Shown: positions 8,774 to 18,031, counted from the first letter of the stretch. The stretch: DNA of 64,000 bases from Flavobacterium sp. HSC-61S13 (GCF_024171535.1 NZ_JALJZV010000013.1:34591-98590), one strand, 5' to 3'. The notes: generated from the letters alone by a model not told the origin. Numbers and translations: made by a program.

Positions 8774-9607
8774 ATGAAAAATGTATTTATCGCATTTCTA
8801 CTATTATGTTGTTGTAATCTCAATGCACAAATCGGAATAAATGAAAGAGAACCTAAAGTATCTCTACATATTAATAAACAGACTTCTGATGATCAGGCGG
8901 TGGGAGTTCTTTTTCCTAGACTGCCCGCAGATCAATTATCAACCAGATTAGCCGGGGAATTAGATGGGGTCTTGGTTTACGTTACGGAACCCGCTTCCAA
9001 TCTGACCGGTGCTTTAAGAGAAGTTGTTCAAAGGGGGTATTATTATTACGATGCAAACTCTAATATATGGTCTTTATTAGGAAGACGTAACACTAATATT
9101 ATAGAAGAGGACGGACTTATTTATGCTAAAATTTCGAGAAATGGTAGATATGCTTTAAAATATCCATCAAACAATAATAATACTAATTTCGTTGATAATT
9201 TTTTGACATGGCACGCTATCCAAGGAACCCCAAAATCCAATCTGATAAGCATCGATGCCGATCAAACTACTATCCGGTTTCCCAAAGGTCATTTGTTTAA
9301 AATTACGGCGATGATTAGTATTGTCTCAGCTAATAAGCCGGGATATGTAGTTACCCGATTTGAATCTCAAAGTTCGAAACCCCTTGAGGTGTCGTCATGG
9401 GGCTATCTTGAAACAAATAATGAAGCCTATCAAGACGGCGGAGTTGCGCACGCTACAACGGTGATTGATACGCATAGTCAGGAAATGGCTATACGATTAA
9501 ATGCGCCAGTATATGGACATCGGTCAGGAAATCGTTTTCTGGAAATTGCAGGTAATGAAAACGAAGATCCATATTATTATACACATCTTATCATAGAAGA
9601 ATTGTAA
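8774..9607 (+). CDS. Secreted protein B of the first surface cassette (LIIEEL-tail family)
   Basis: A 277-residue secreted paralogue of the preceding gene. I chose the ATG at 8774 because it gives a clean signal peptide (MKNVFIAFLLLCCCNLNAQ); in-frame starts at 8720 and 8741 would bury it behind basic residues. The mature protein starts IGINEREPKVSLHIN, then GVLFPRLPADQL and GVLVYVTEPA, matching its neighbours. It ends YYYTHLIIEEL. Middle segments (WHAIQGTPKSNLISIDADQ, FPKGHLFKITAMISIV) align with WNAISGKK and APGKSYKLMAMVGI in the third copy. No sorting domain is recognisable. Probably an exposed or periplasmic subunit; function unknown. Confidence 0.75.
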   Translation: MKNVFIAFLLLCCCNLNAQIGINEREPKVSLHINKQTSDDQAVGVLFPRLPADQLSTRLAGELDGVLVYVTEPASNLTGALREVVQRGYYYYDANSNIWSLLGRRNTNIIEEDGLIYAKISRNGRYALKYPSNNNNTNFVDNFLTWHAIQGTPKSNLISIDADQTTIRFPKGHLFKITAMISIVSANKPGYVVTRFESQSSKPLEVSSWGYLETNNEAYQDGGVAHATTVIDTHSQEMAIRLNAPVYGHRSGNRFLEIAGNENEDPYYYTHLIIEEL

Positions 9608-9625
9608 TGGTTAAAACCCTAAAAA

Positions 9626-10450
9626 ATGATAAAAACTACTATTCAGATTTTATGCTTATCTCTTTCATGGAGTGGATTTGCTCAAAATGTCGGGATGTAT
9701 ACTCATCAACCCAATGTTGATTTAGAAATTGCCACAAATGTTGACGACTTAATTCCGAATGGACTTATGGTGCCTAAGATTAGTGGAATGGACTTAAAAA
9801 ACAAAGATCTTCTCTATAATAGCGATCAAGACGGAATCATGGTTTTTGTATTTGATCCATTATTAATCCCAGATATCGGTGGAAAAACAGAAAAAGTAAC
9901 AGAACAAGGTTACTTTTACTACGATGCAATGAGAACCAAATGGGAAAAATTGGATCGATATACTAATGTGGTTGCAGAAAAAACAATTCTAAAAATTGAT
10001 AAAAACGTGCAGCAGCAGGTCATGAATACCGGTACAGCAGTAAGCTGGAATGCAATCTCAGGAAAAAAGAATAGTGATAATGATGTTCTGCTCACAGGTG
10101 TGAATCAGTCGGTTATATCTATTGCGCCTGGTAAATCTTACAAATTGATGGCGATGGTTGGAATCGGATCAAATTCGGAAAGCACTTATTTAAAAACCCA
10201 ATTTAAATTAGTAGAACCCTTAACTGCCAATGCACAACTTTACTTCAGTAGCCCTGGAACTAGTGAATCGAGCTCCTTAGCAAATTCCAAGGGAGCGGGA
10301 ACGTATGCCGTGTGTTATTTGTATTCTGGTGATCTAGGCATTAAGTTAATGTTAGAAGCCCGCGGTCCAGTAGGTGGAACTGTAACCTATGTTGCTGGTC
10401 AATCAACTGGACAGCAAGAAGGAACACTAATAGTAATTCAAGAATTGTAG
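9626..10450 (+). CDS. Secreted protein C of the first surface cassette (LIIEEL-tail family)
   Basis: A 274-residue third paralogue, 18 bp after the second. The signal peptide ends about WSGFAQ (residue 20), followed by NVGMYTHQPNVDLEIATN, then GLMVPKISGMDL and GIMVFVFDP. The C-terminal domain (about 125-274) carries SWNAISGKKNSDNDVLLTG and ends EGTLIVIQEL, a variant of the LIIEEL tail. The three copies have clearly diverged in their middles, suggesting separate binding roles rather than recent duplication. A strong hairpin terminator follows at 10551-10587, separating this array from the large repeat protein. Confidence 0.75.
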   Translation: MIKTTIQILCLSLSWSGFAQNVGMYTHQPNVDLEIATNVDDLIPNGLMVPKISGMDLKNKDLLYNSDQDGIMVFVFDPLLIPDIGGKTEKVTEQGYFYYDAMRTKWEKLDRYTNVVAEKTILKIDKNVQQQVMNTGTAVSWNAISGKKNSDNDVLLTGVNQSVISIAPGKSYKLMAMVGIGSNSESTYLKTQFKLVEPLTANAQLYFSSPGTSESSSLANSKGAGTYAVCYLYSGDLGIKLMLEARGPVGGTVTYVAGQSTGQQEGTLIVIQEL

Positions 10451-10839
10451 AGATAGGGAAATAGTGAGCGTCAGGTAATCTATAGTTGTTGTTCCTATTG
10501 TCTAAAGAAAGTTGATTAAGGTTTTACAACTGTTGAGCCTTTCCATAAAAAACAGGATTTAGTTATAAAAAATAACTAAATCCTGTTTTTTATTAAGTTA
10601 GATATCTGCCTTTTAGTGGAATAAAAGCGCCTCTGATTTAAAAACTCTCATATTTTTATTCTTTTAGTATTTTTAATTTTGGTGCGCTAAGTGTTTAATT
10701 GTTTTTTTTGAATTTACCTTATGTTTTTTAATAAAAAAACAGCAAGATAAGATCGTTTTTTGGCTTTTTTAGGCCTTTTTTTGTGACTTATTCTATATGA
10801 CGTGTCTAAACGATTGAAAGAACGTTAAAAATAGATATT
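10451..10839 (+). other. 389-bp intergenic region between the paralogue array and the repeat protein
   Basis: Holds one perfect terminator (10551-10587) and an AT-rich stretch with several T runs. A candidate -7 box, TAATTTTG, lies at 10674-10681, 159 bp before the ATG of the repeat protein, with no TTG at the -33 spacing. No open frame of credible content is seen. Confidence 0.6.
10551..10587 (+). terminator. Terminator after the three-paralogue array
   Basis: A perfect 16-bp inverted repeat (10551-10566 with 10572-10587, 5-nt A loop) is followed by T residues. It is preceded by A residues, so it could also work in reverse. It lies 100 bp after the last paralogue. Confidence 0.9.
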
Positions 10840-13539
10840 ATGAAAAAAAAATTACTTTCAGTAGTTTTCTTATTAGGTATTGTAGCAACCGGGTATTCCC
10901 AAGTAGGGGTCGGAACGCAAATACCTAATGAATCATCACAATTGGATGTTGTAGCTTCGAATAAAGGGGTTTTAATACCGAGAGTTTCTCTAGTAAGTAC
11001 TACAGATGAAACTACAATTAGTGCTGGGAATGTTAATAGTTTGTTGGTGTTCAATACCAATACTAACCTAGGGGCGGGCTACTACTATTGGATGAATAGT
11101 AAGTGGTTGCGACTGGTAAGTTTAGAAGACATCGAGGCTTTGCCTGCTCATAACACGGTAAATACAAAGTTATCCGTAAATCATACGGATAGTAAATTGG
11201 TTTTGGAAGATAGTGATGGAAATCAGGTAGAGGTGCTTCTAAGTGAGATTTTTAACCATGCTGATTTTGTTACGGCTATTACAGAAACGCACCTTACTGA
11301 GATTTTCAACAATCAAAACGTGATTAATGAGATCATCACCAATCTCAATAAAAAGTACGGATATGTGACTTACAATCCTGTGACCAAAAAATTTCAATAT
11401 TATAATGATGATGGTTTACCGATCGATATAGATTGGAGTGATTTTAATACGACCAACGAATCGTTTACTATAGTTGGATCGGATTTGGTGATTACAGACA
11501 CAGAAGGAAATACGGTAGCCGTAGCTCTAAAGGATATCTTCAGTCATGCTGATTTTGTTACAGCTATTACAGAAACGCACCGTACTGAGATTTTCAACAA
11601 TCAAAACGTGATTAATGAGATCATCACCAATCTCAATAAAAAGTACGGATATGTGACTTACAATCCTGTGACCAAAAAATTTCAATATTATAATGATGAT
11701 GGTTTACCGATCGATATAGATTGGAGTGATTTTAATACGACCAACGAATCGTTTACTATAGTTGGATCGGATTTGGTGATTACAGACACAGAAGGAAATA
11801 CGGTAGCCGTAGCTCTAAAGGATATCTTCAGTCATGCTGATTTTGTTACAGCTATTACAGAAACCCACCTTACTGAGATTTTCAACAATCAAAACGTGAT
11901 TAATGAGATCATCACCAATCTCAATAAAAAGTACGGATATGTGATTTACAATCCTGTGACCAAAAAATTTCAATATCACGACCCTTCAACTGGTTTAACC
12001 GATATCGATTGGAGTGATTTTAATACGACCAATAGAGATTTTGACGTCGATGATACGGGAACGCAGTTGGTGATTACAGATACTGATGGGGCTACAGTTC
12101 AGGTGGATTTAGAGGATATTTTTAGACATATTGATTTTGTTACGGCTATTACAGAAACGCACCTTACTGAGATTTTCAACAATCAAAACGTAATTAATCA
12201 GATCATCACCAATCTACATGAAAAGTACGGATATGTGGTTTACAACCCTGTAACCAACCAATTCCAATATTATAACGATGCGGGTGTATTGACCGATATT
12301 GATTGGAGCGATTTGAATACGACCAACCAATCGTTTACTATAGATGGATCGGATTTGGTGATTACAGATACAGCTGGCAATACGGTAGCGGTTGCGCTAA
12401 AAGAAATCTTTAATCATGCTGATTTTGTTACGGCTATTACAGAAACGCACCTTACTGAGATTTTCAACAATCAAAACGTGATTAATGAGATCATCACCAA
12501 TCTCAATAAAAAGTACGGATATGTGGTTTACAACCCTGTGACCAAAAAATTCCAATATTATAATGATGATGGTTTACCGATCGATATCGATTGGAGTGAT
12601 TTTAATACGACCAACCAATCGTTTACTATAGTTGGATCGGATTTGGTGATTACAGACACAGAAGGAAATACGGTAGCCGTAGCTCTAAAGGATATCTTCA
12701 GTCATGCTGATTTTGTTACAGCTATTACAGAGACGCACCTTACTGAGATTTTCAACAATCAAAACGTGATTAATGAGATCATCACCAATCTCAATAAAAA
12801 GTACGGATATGTGATTTACAACCCTGTAACCAACAAATTACAATATTATAATGATGATGGTTTACCAACCGATATAGATTGGTCGAGTATAAATACCACC
12901 AACGTTTCTCTTACTGTTGATTCCACAGGAGAATTCTTGACACTGAAGGATTCCGATGGGAATAATGTAGATGTTGCCTTAGCAAGCCTTCAAGCATCAA
13001 GACCATGGAATAAGCAAAATAATACCACTCCGGCTGTAAGTTACTTAGAGGACATTTACCAGCAAGGTAGTGTAGCGGTGGGAACGTCTGTAATTCCTAG
13101 CCTAAATATAGGCGGTGTTGAACAAGATGTGAAATTCCACGTAGCAGGAAATATCAGTACAACGGGTAAGTTGTATACGACAAACAGTGTCTATGCGGAT
13201 TATGTTTTCGAGAATTATTTTAATGGGTATTCCGATATAAATAATAATTACGAATTTAAGTCTTTGGATTATGTTAAGTCTTTTATTGCAGAAAACAATC
13301 ACCTTCCAGGTGTAACTAAAATATCAGATTTGAACAAGACTGATGCCGGTTATTCATTTGATATGACGGAATTGAGCATTCAGCAATTGGAAAAAATTGA
13401 AGAGTTATTTTTGCACAGCATTGAGCAACAAGATTTAATTGACAGACAAGAAGCGGAAATCAATCAATTAAAATCAGAATCTGAGTTGATGAAGGAAAGA
13501 TTAACACGCTTGGAAAATCAGTTATTCAATTCAATATAG
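10840..13539 (+). CDS. Large secreted repeat protein with QVGVGT N-terminus and coiled-coil C-terminus
   Basis: An 899-residue protein. Signal peptide 1-21 (ends ATGYSQ); then the block VGVGTQIPNESSQLDVV...GVLIPRVSL and a YYYWMNSKW segment (about 22-95). From about residue 140 to 717 there are six tandem units of 96-98 residues, each with HADFVTAITETHLTEIFNN, INEIITNLNKKYGYV, YNPVTKKFQY and DIDWSDFNTTN. From about 720 a non-repeat part leads to AENNHLPGVTKISDL, the motif common in Bacteroidota tail-fibre-like proteins, and a terminal heptad-type coiled coil (about 840-895) that suggests oligomerisation. No T9SS sorting domain is seen. The layout is that of a fibrous stalk. It lies 201 bp before the type-B cargo gene. 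Confidence 0.85.
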   Translation: MKKKLLSVVFLLGIVATGYSQVGVGTQIPNESSQLDVVASNKGVLIPRVSLVSTTDETTISAGNVNSLLVFNTNTNLGAGYYYWMNSKWLRLVSLEDIEALPAHNTVNTKLSVNHTDSKLVLEDSDGNQVEVLLSEIFNHADFVTAITETHLTEIFNNQNVINEIITNLNKKYGYVTYNPVTKKFQYYNDDGLPIDIDWSDFNTTNESFTIVGSDLVITDTEGNTVAVALKDIFSHADFVTAITETHRTEIFNNQNVINEIITNLNKKYGYVTYNPVTKKFQYYNDDGLPIDIDWSDFNTTNESFTIVGSDLVITDTEGNTVAVALKDIFSHADFVTAITETHLTEIFNNQNVINEIITNLNKKYGYVIYNPVTKKFQYHDPSTGLTDIDWSDFNTTNRDFDVDDTGTQLVITDTDGATVQVDLEDIFRHIDFVTAITETHLTEIFNNQNVINQIITNLHEKYGYVVYNPVTNQFQYYNDAGVLTDIDWSDLNTTNQSFTIDGSDLVITDTAGNTVAVALKEIFNHADFVTAITETHLTEIFNNQNVINEIITNLNKKYGYVVYNPVTKKFQYYNDDGLPIDIDWSDFNTTNQSFTIVGSDLVITDTEGNTVAVALKDIFSHADFVTAITETHLTEIFNNQNVINEIITNLNKKYGYVIYNPVTNKLQYYNDDGLPTDIDWSSINTTNVSLTVDSTGEFLTLKDSDGNNVDVALASLQASRPWNKQNNTTPAVSYLEDIYQQGSVAVGTSVIPSLNIGGVEQDVKFHVAGNISTTGKLYTTNSVYADYVFENYFNGYSDINNNYEFKSLDYVKSFIAENNHLPGVTKISDLNKTDAGYSFDMTELSIQQLEKIEELFLHSIEQQDLIDRQEAEINQLKSESELMKERLTRLENQLFNSI
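11257..12990 (+). repeat. Six in-frame tandem repeats of 288-294 bp within the 899-residue protein
   Basis: Units begin at 11257, 11545, 11833, 12127, 12415 and 12703 (each at the codon for H in the HADFVTAI segment; HIDFVTAI in the fourth). Spacing is 288 bp except 294 bp for the third unit. The first two units differ at only two positions that I can find in 288 bp. The fourth unit is the most diverged. Such DNA-level identity indicates recent duplication or conversion. Confidence 0.95.
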
Positions 13540-13577
13540 AGTGCTATTGATGCCGTTATTGTATCATTTACAAGTAG

Positions 13578-13616
13578 AAAAACCCTGCCCGCTAAGAATC
13601 GGTAAACAGGGTTTTT
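13578..13616 (+). terminator. Terminator after the repeat protein
   Basis: A 10-bp stem (13578-13587 with 13607-13616) with a 19-nt loop and a T run lies 38 bp after the stop codon of the repeat protein. Confidence 0.8.
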
Positions 13617-13740
13617 TACCACAAACTTGGTGAACACAAAATAACGTCTATTTCGGTGCATCTAAAGCATTTATTTGATCTAGCACACAGCATTAATGTT
13701 GGCTGTACTGTTTTAAAATAAATATAAAATCAATGAATAT

Positions 13741-15003
13741 ATGTATAAATATATAGCGTTTTTGATAGGAAGTGGAGCGGTAGCGCAGCATGTACCAATC
13801 GTCGCTAATGAAGGTATACTGACAATATCCTCTCAAACGGAGGTCTCTACGTTATTCAAATTCGAAAACAAGAAGGATGCTTCGGTATCTAATGATGGGA
13901 GTGTTTTTTTTTATTCTGATTTTCAGAATGAAGGTCTATACACTTTTAATGATAAGAAAAAGACTTCTTATGCTGTTTTTCAACCCTATCAAGACGAAGC
14001 TAAAAGTCAAAAAATAACGGGAACAGCTCCTAGTTATTTCTACGATGTTTTGTTTAACAACAGGTCTGTAACGAATGGTTTTGTTTTGGAAAACGACATG
14101 AGTATTGAGGGTACTGCTAATTTTACTGCAGGTATTGTTCAAGTGGATGCTTTGTCTGGAGCTCTGGTTTTTGAGAAGCAAGCAAAGCACATCAATACAT
14201 CTGATAAAAGCCATGTTCATGGAGCGGTGGAGAAGGTAGAACAACGCAAAGAAGCTTTTGTTTTTCCAATTGGCGATGGAAACTACTTTAGACCGGCCCA
14301 CATTAGTGCGACAAAGGATATTAAAGATGCTTTTTTAAGTCAATATCACTTTGATAACCCGACTATATCTCATCCATATCACAATATGGCAACGGAGATG
14401 ATTGATGTAGTCAACGATAAGGAATATTGGACCATCGAAAGAGCAGGTCCAGGAGCTAATAATATCGTCCTGACGTTAAGTTGGCACGATCGCACCACTG
14501 CTGAAAGCATTTTAAAACAAGAAAATGACGCGCTGAACTTGCATATAGTGCGATGGGATGAGGCTCAAAAGAAATGGATCGATGAAGGAGGTATTGTCGA
14601 TAGGGATTTAAAGACTGTTACCACGCCCACGGTTGTTGATCAATATGGAATATTTACCCTTGCCCGTCTTAAGGCTATGGATAATAATCAACTAGAGATT
14701 TACAATGCCGTAGCGACCAATAGTACAAATGGAAACGACTTTTTTCGTATAGAAAATATAAATAATTTCCCGAACAATACGGTTGAAATTTACAACAGAT
14801 GGGGAGTTAAAGTTTATGGAACCCAAAACTATAACAGCAAGGGTAATGTATTTCGCGGTATTTCCGAGGGAAGGGGTACTCTCAATAAATCGGATAAGTT
14901 ACCTTCCGGTACTTACTACTATATAATCAATTACGAATATGATGATGGTACCGGTAAGCGAATGATTAAAAAAGCGGGTTACCTTCATTTGGAAAATAAC
15001 TAA
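13741..15003 (+). CDS. T9SS type-B sorting-domain (gliding-motility-associated C-terminal) cargo protein
   Basis: A 420-residue secreted protein with a short signal peptide (cleavage near GAVAQ, residue 16). A beta-rich body follows. The last ~105 residues match the T9SS type-B C-terminal domain (CHU_C/gliding-associated): NTVEIYNRWGVKVYG, NVFRGISEG, LPSGTYYYIINYEY and AGYLHLENN. The usual SPNGDGxND motif is degenerate here (YNAVATNSTNGNDFF), whereas the paralogue at 46710 keeps it. The bodies also align (EYWTIERAG, IVRWDEAQKKWIDEGG). The PorP/SprF gene starts 12 bp downstream, and type-B cargo is known to need such a partner. This is probably the carrier or anchor of the cassette; specific ligand unknown. 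Confidence 0.88.
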   Translation: MYKYIAFLIGSGAVAQHVPIVANEGILTISSQTEVSTLFKFENKKDASVSNDGSVFFYSDFQNEGLYTFNDKKKTSYAVFQPYQDEAKSQKITGTAPSYFYDVLFNNRSVTNGFVLENDMSIEGTANFTAGIVQVDALSGALVFEKQAKHINTSDKSHVHGAVEKVEQRKEAFVFPIGDGNYFRPAHISATKDIKDAFLSQYHFDNPTISHPYHNMATEMIDVVNDKEYWTIERAGPGANNIVLTLSWHDRTTAESILKQENDALNLHIVRWDEAQKKWIDEGGIVDRDLKTVTTPTVVDQYGIFTLARLKAMDNNQLEIYNAVATNSTNGNDFFRIENINNFPNNTVEIYNRWGVKVYGTQNYNSKGNVFRGISEGRGTLNKSDKLPSGTYYYIINYEYDDGTGKRMIKKAGYLHLENN

Positions 15004-15015
15004 AAGATCAAAAAA

Positions 15016-15948
15016 ATGAAATTAGATAGTATAGGAAAAGGGGTTTTGATTAGTTTTTTGACGTGGATTGGAACTCTTAATATACAGGCACAAAGTGATG
15101 CTCAATACACCCAGTATATGTATAATACGATCAATGTAAACCCAGCGTATGCTGGCTCACGTGGCGTGATGAGCGTTTTTGGACTTCATCGTGCACAATG
15201 GGTTGGACTTGAAGGGGCTCCAAACACGACCGCACTTTCGGTAAATACGCCTTTGGGTGATTCGAAATTAGGCCTTGGAGTTTCATTTCTCAACGATAAT
15301 ATCGGGGCTATGAATGAGAATAATATTGCGATAGATCTTTCTTATACCCTACAACTCCAAGGACAATTAAAATTGTCTTTTGGACTAAAAGGTACTGTAA
15401 ATTTGTTAAATGTGGATTATACCAAACTGAACATATATCATCCCAATGATGATATGTTTAGCAATAATATCAACAATCAATTCACTCCCAATATTGGGGC
15501 TGGATTATATTTGTATTCAGACAAATCGTATCTCGGAGTTTCGGTGCCTAATTTTTTAGAGAGCGATCGCTACAATGATAACGCCTACGTGCTGATGAAG
15601 CAGAAAATGAATTTTTACTTGATTGGAGGACATGTTTTTGACTTAAGTCCGAATCTGAAGTTTAAACCCGCTTTTTTAGCTAAGGCGGTCTCGGGAGCAC
15701 CTCTTCAAGTAGATTTTTCAACCAATTTTATGATCTCAGAAGTGTTTGTAATAGGAGGGGCATACCGTTGGGACGCCGCTTTGAGCGGATTAGTTGGGGT
15801 TCAAATTAGCGATGGGCTATTTGTTGGATACAGCTATGATGCTGAAACCACCAAACTAGCTCGTTATAATTCTGGCTCACACGAGATTTTTTTGCGATTT
15901 GAATTGATCAGACGTTTCAACCGAATCACTTCACCACGATTCTTTTAA
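15016..15948 (+). CDS. PorP/SprF-family outer-membrane protein
   Basis: A 310-residue beta-barrel protein of the PorP/SprF family, outer-membrane partners that export or hold T9SS type-B cargo. Signal peptide ends about NIQAQ (residue 26). The hallmark motifs follow directly: QYTQYMYNTINVNPAYAGS, then HRAQWVGLEGAPNT and a series of alternating barrel strands (KLGLGVSFLNDNIG, FTPNIGAGLYLYSDKSYLG) to a terminal aromatic (SPRFF). It lies 12 bp after the type-B cargo gene and 11 bp before the OmpA protein. The three form an operon that reads as cargo, channel and peptidoglycan anchor. Confidence 0.93.
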   Translation: MKLDSIGKGVLISFLTWIGTLNIQAQSDAQYTQYMYNTINVNPAYAGSRGVMSVFGLHRAQWVGLEGAPNTTALSVNTPLGDSKLGLGVSFLNDNIGAMNENNIAIDLSYTLQLQGQLKLSFGLKGTVNLLNVDYTKLNIYHPNDDMFSNNINNQFTPNIGAGLYLYSDKSYLGVSVPNFLESDRYNDNAYVLMKQKMNFYLIGGHVFDLSPNLKFKPAFLAKAVSGAPLQVDFSTNFMISEVFVIGGAYRWDAALSGLVGVQISDGLFVGYSYDAETTKLARYNSGSHEIFLRFELIRRFNRITSPRFF

Positions 15949-15959
15949 ATGTGCCATTT

Positions 15960-17909
15960 ATGAAAAAAACATTACATAAATATATATATGCCTTCTATTT
16001 GTTATTTGCTATAACCGCGTTTTCTCAAGACAGAAAACAGCTTAGAGCAGATAAAGACTATGAACATTTTGCTTATATAGATGCGATTAAACTGTACGAA
16101 CGCTTGGCTGAAAAAGGACATGAAAACCCCAAATTATACCAACGTTTGGGGAATGCTAATTACTTTAACGGACAGTTGAAAGAAGCGAACAGCTGGTATC
16201 ATAAGCTGTTTGAATTAACCAAGGAACTGCCTTCGGAATATTTCTTTCGATATGCGCAAACTCTTAAGGCCGTCGAGGATTATCAAAAGGCAGATAAAAT
16301 TCTTGAGATTTTCGCAGCAAAAGAATTAGCCGATCAACGATCTAAATTAATACTTGAAAATAGAGACTATCTTGAACAGATTACCGCTAACTCAGGTAGA
16401 TATGATTTGACAATCCTGAATATCAATTCCGCCTATGCTGATTTTGGTAGTATGGTTTATGACGATAAATTGATTTTTGCTTCTGCTCGAGACACAGGAA
16501 GCGTGGTTAAGCGAATTCATCGTTGGACCAATCAACCGTTTACGAGTTTATATCAGGCTGAAATCAAAGGGGATGGGCACTATGGAAAGGTGAAGAAATT
16601 CGCAACTTCTACCCAAAGCAAGTTTAACGAATCGACGCCAACCTTTACAGCTGATGGAAACACGATGTTCTTTACTAGAAATAACTACAATAAAGGGGTG
16701 CGGGGTAGAGATGCAGACGGTACAACTTTGTTGAAAATATATCGCTCGGATAAAAAGGGAAATCAATGGAGCAAAGCTGTGGAATTGCCTTTCAATGGAG
16801 ATCATTTTAGTACAGCCCATCCAGCATTGACTTCCGATGACAAATGGCTGTATTTTGCTTCCGATCGACAAGGTGGCCAGGGGCAGTCTGATTTGTATAA
16901 AGTGGCCATCTTAAACGATGGAAAATTCGGGCCGCCCATTAATTTAGGGTCTGAAATTAATACCGGCGGGCGAGAGAGTTTCCCTTTTATCACAGCAGAA
17001 AACGAACTGTACTTTTCCTCTGACGGACATCCGGGATTAGGAGGCCTTGACATTTTTGCAGTTAAAATTTTGACAGATGGAACTTTCGGGAAGGTAAAAA
17101 ATATTGGAGCACCTGCAAATACGGCCGCAGACGATTTTGGCTTTATGATAAACAACACTACTAAAAGAGGTTTTTTAAGCTCGAATAGAAGTAAAGGTTA
17201 TGGCAATGATGATATCTATGCCGTTTATGAAACGCGCAGCTTGGTGTTAGACTGTCTACAAACTATTAAAGGGATGGTTTATGAAAAGAAAAGCACGGAA
17301 AGGGTTGCTCAAGTTAAGGTGAGGTTGCTCGATCGAGATTTCAAAGTGTTGGCAGAGGTTTTTACCGATGAAAAGGGCTTATATCAATTTGATGATTTGA
17401 CCTGTGGAACTCGATATAGAGTTAACGCCAGTATTGAGGAGTATAATACTGCAGAAGTTACCGTGGACCTTCCCAATCAAGAAGGCATTACCCAAGTAGA
17501 TTTCGGTTTAGAAAAAACGAAAATCAAGGTAGTCAAAGGAGATGATTTATTTAATGTATTAGAATTATTGCCGATTTATTTTGATTTTAATAAGTTTGAT
17601 ATTCGAGCTGATGCTACTGTGGAACTGGTTAAAATTGTTGAGGTACTAGAGCAATACCCTTTGATGAAAATCGATATTCGCTCCCATACAGACAGTAGAG
17701 GAAATGATGCATATAATTATAAACTTTCTGGCCAAAGAGCCCATGCTACGCGGGATTGGATTGTTAAACAAGGGATTGACCCTTCTCGAGTTACGGCGAA
17801 AGGATATGGGGAAACTCAATTGATTAATCATTGTTCAAATGGCGTAAAGTGTTCAGATGAACAACATCAAGAGAATAGACGTAGTGAATTTATTGTTACA
17901 GAATTGTAA
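15960..17909 (+). CDS. PorE-like OmpA-family protein (TPR, PD40 propeller, carboxypeptidase-like domain, OmpA)
   Basis: A 649-residue envelope protein. Signal peptide ends about TAFSQ. Domains in order: TPR-like helices (about 30-135), a PD40/WD40-like propeller (about 150-410, repeated motifs such as TFTADGNTMFFTR, ALTSDDKWLYFASDRQGG, FSSDGHPGLGGLDIFA), a carboxypeptidase-regulatory-like beta domain (about 430-505), and an OmpA peptidoglycan-binding domain (about 535-649; FDFNKFDIRADA, RSHTDSRGND, GYGETQL, NRRSEF). This is the PorE arrangement seen with PorP/SprF proteins. It probably ties the PorP-cargo complex to the cell wall. I chose the ATG at 15960 over a GTG three codons earlier. A terminator follows. 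Confidence 0.92.
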   Translation: MKKTLHKYIYAFYLLFAITAFSQDRKQLRADKDYEHFAYIDAIKLYERLAEKGHENPKLYQRLGNANYFNGQLKEANSWYHKLFELTKELPSEYFFRYAQTLKAVEDYQKADKILEIFAAKELADQRSKLILENRDYLEQITANSGRYDLTILNINSAYADFGSMVYDDKLIFASARDTGSVVKRIHRWTNQPFTSLYQAEIKGDGHYGKVKKFATSTQSKFNESTPTFTADGNTMFFTRNNYNKGVRGRDADGTTLLKIYRSDKKGNQWSKAVELPFNGDHFSTAHPALTSDDKWLYFASDRQGGQGQSDLYKVAILNDGKFGPPINLGSEINTGGRESFPFITAENELYFSSDGHPGLGGLDIFAVKILTDGTFGKVKNIGAPANTAADDFGFMINNTTKRGFLSSNRSKGYGNDDIYAVYETRSLVLDCLQTIKGMVYEKKSTERVAQVKVRLLDRDFKVLAEVFTDEKGLYQFDDLTCGTRYRVNASIEEYNTAEVTVDLPNQEGITQVDFGLEKTKIKVVKGDDLFNVLELLPIYFDFNKFDIRADATVELVKIVEVLEQYPLMKIDIRSHTDSRGNDAYNYKLSGQRAHATRDWIVKQGIDPSRVTAKGYGETQLINHCSNGVKCSDEQHQENRRSEFIVTEL

Positions 17910-17932
17910 TTTTATATAGTTGTAGTTTTAAG

Positions 17933-17954
17933 ACCCCTAGCTTTGGCTTGGGGT
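17933..17954 (+). terminator. Terminator of the cargo-PorP-PorE operon
   Basis: Stem ACCCC/GGGGT with an inner AGC/GCT pair, followed by eight T, 23 bp after the OmpA gene. Confidence 0.8.
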
Positions 17955-18031
17955 TTTTTTTGAATAGCTCAGTTTGAAAAATACGGACTTTATTTGTGTG
18001 GAAAATAAAAGGTAAATCTTATAAAGATTTT

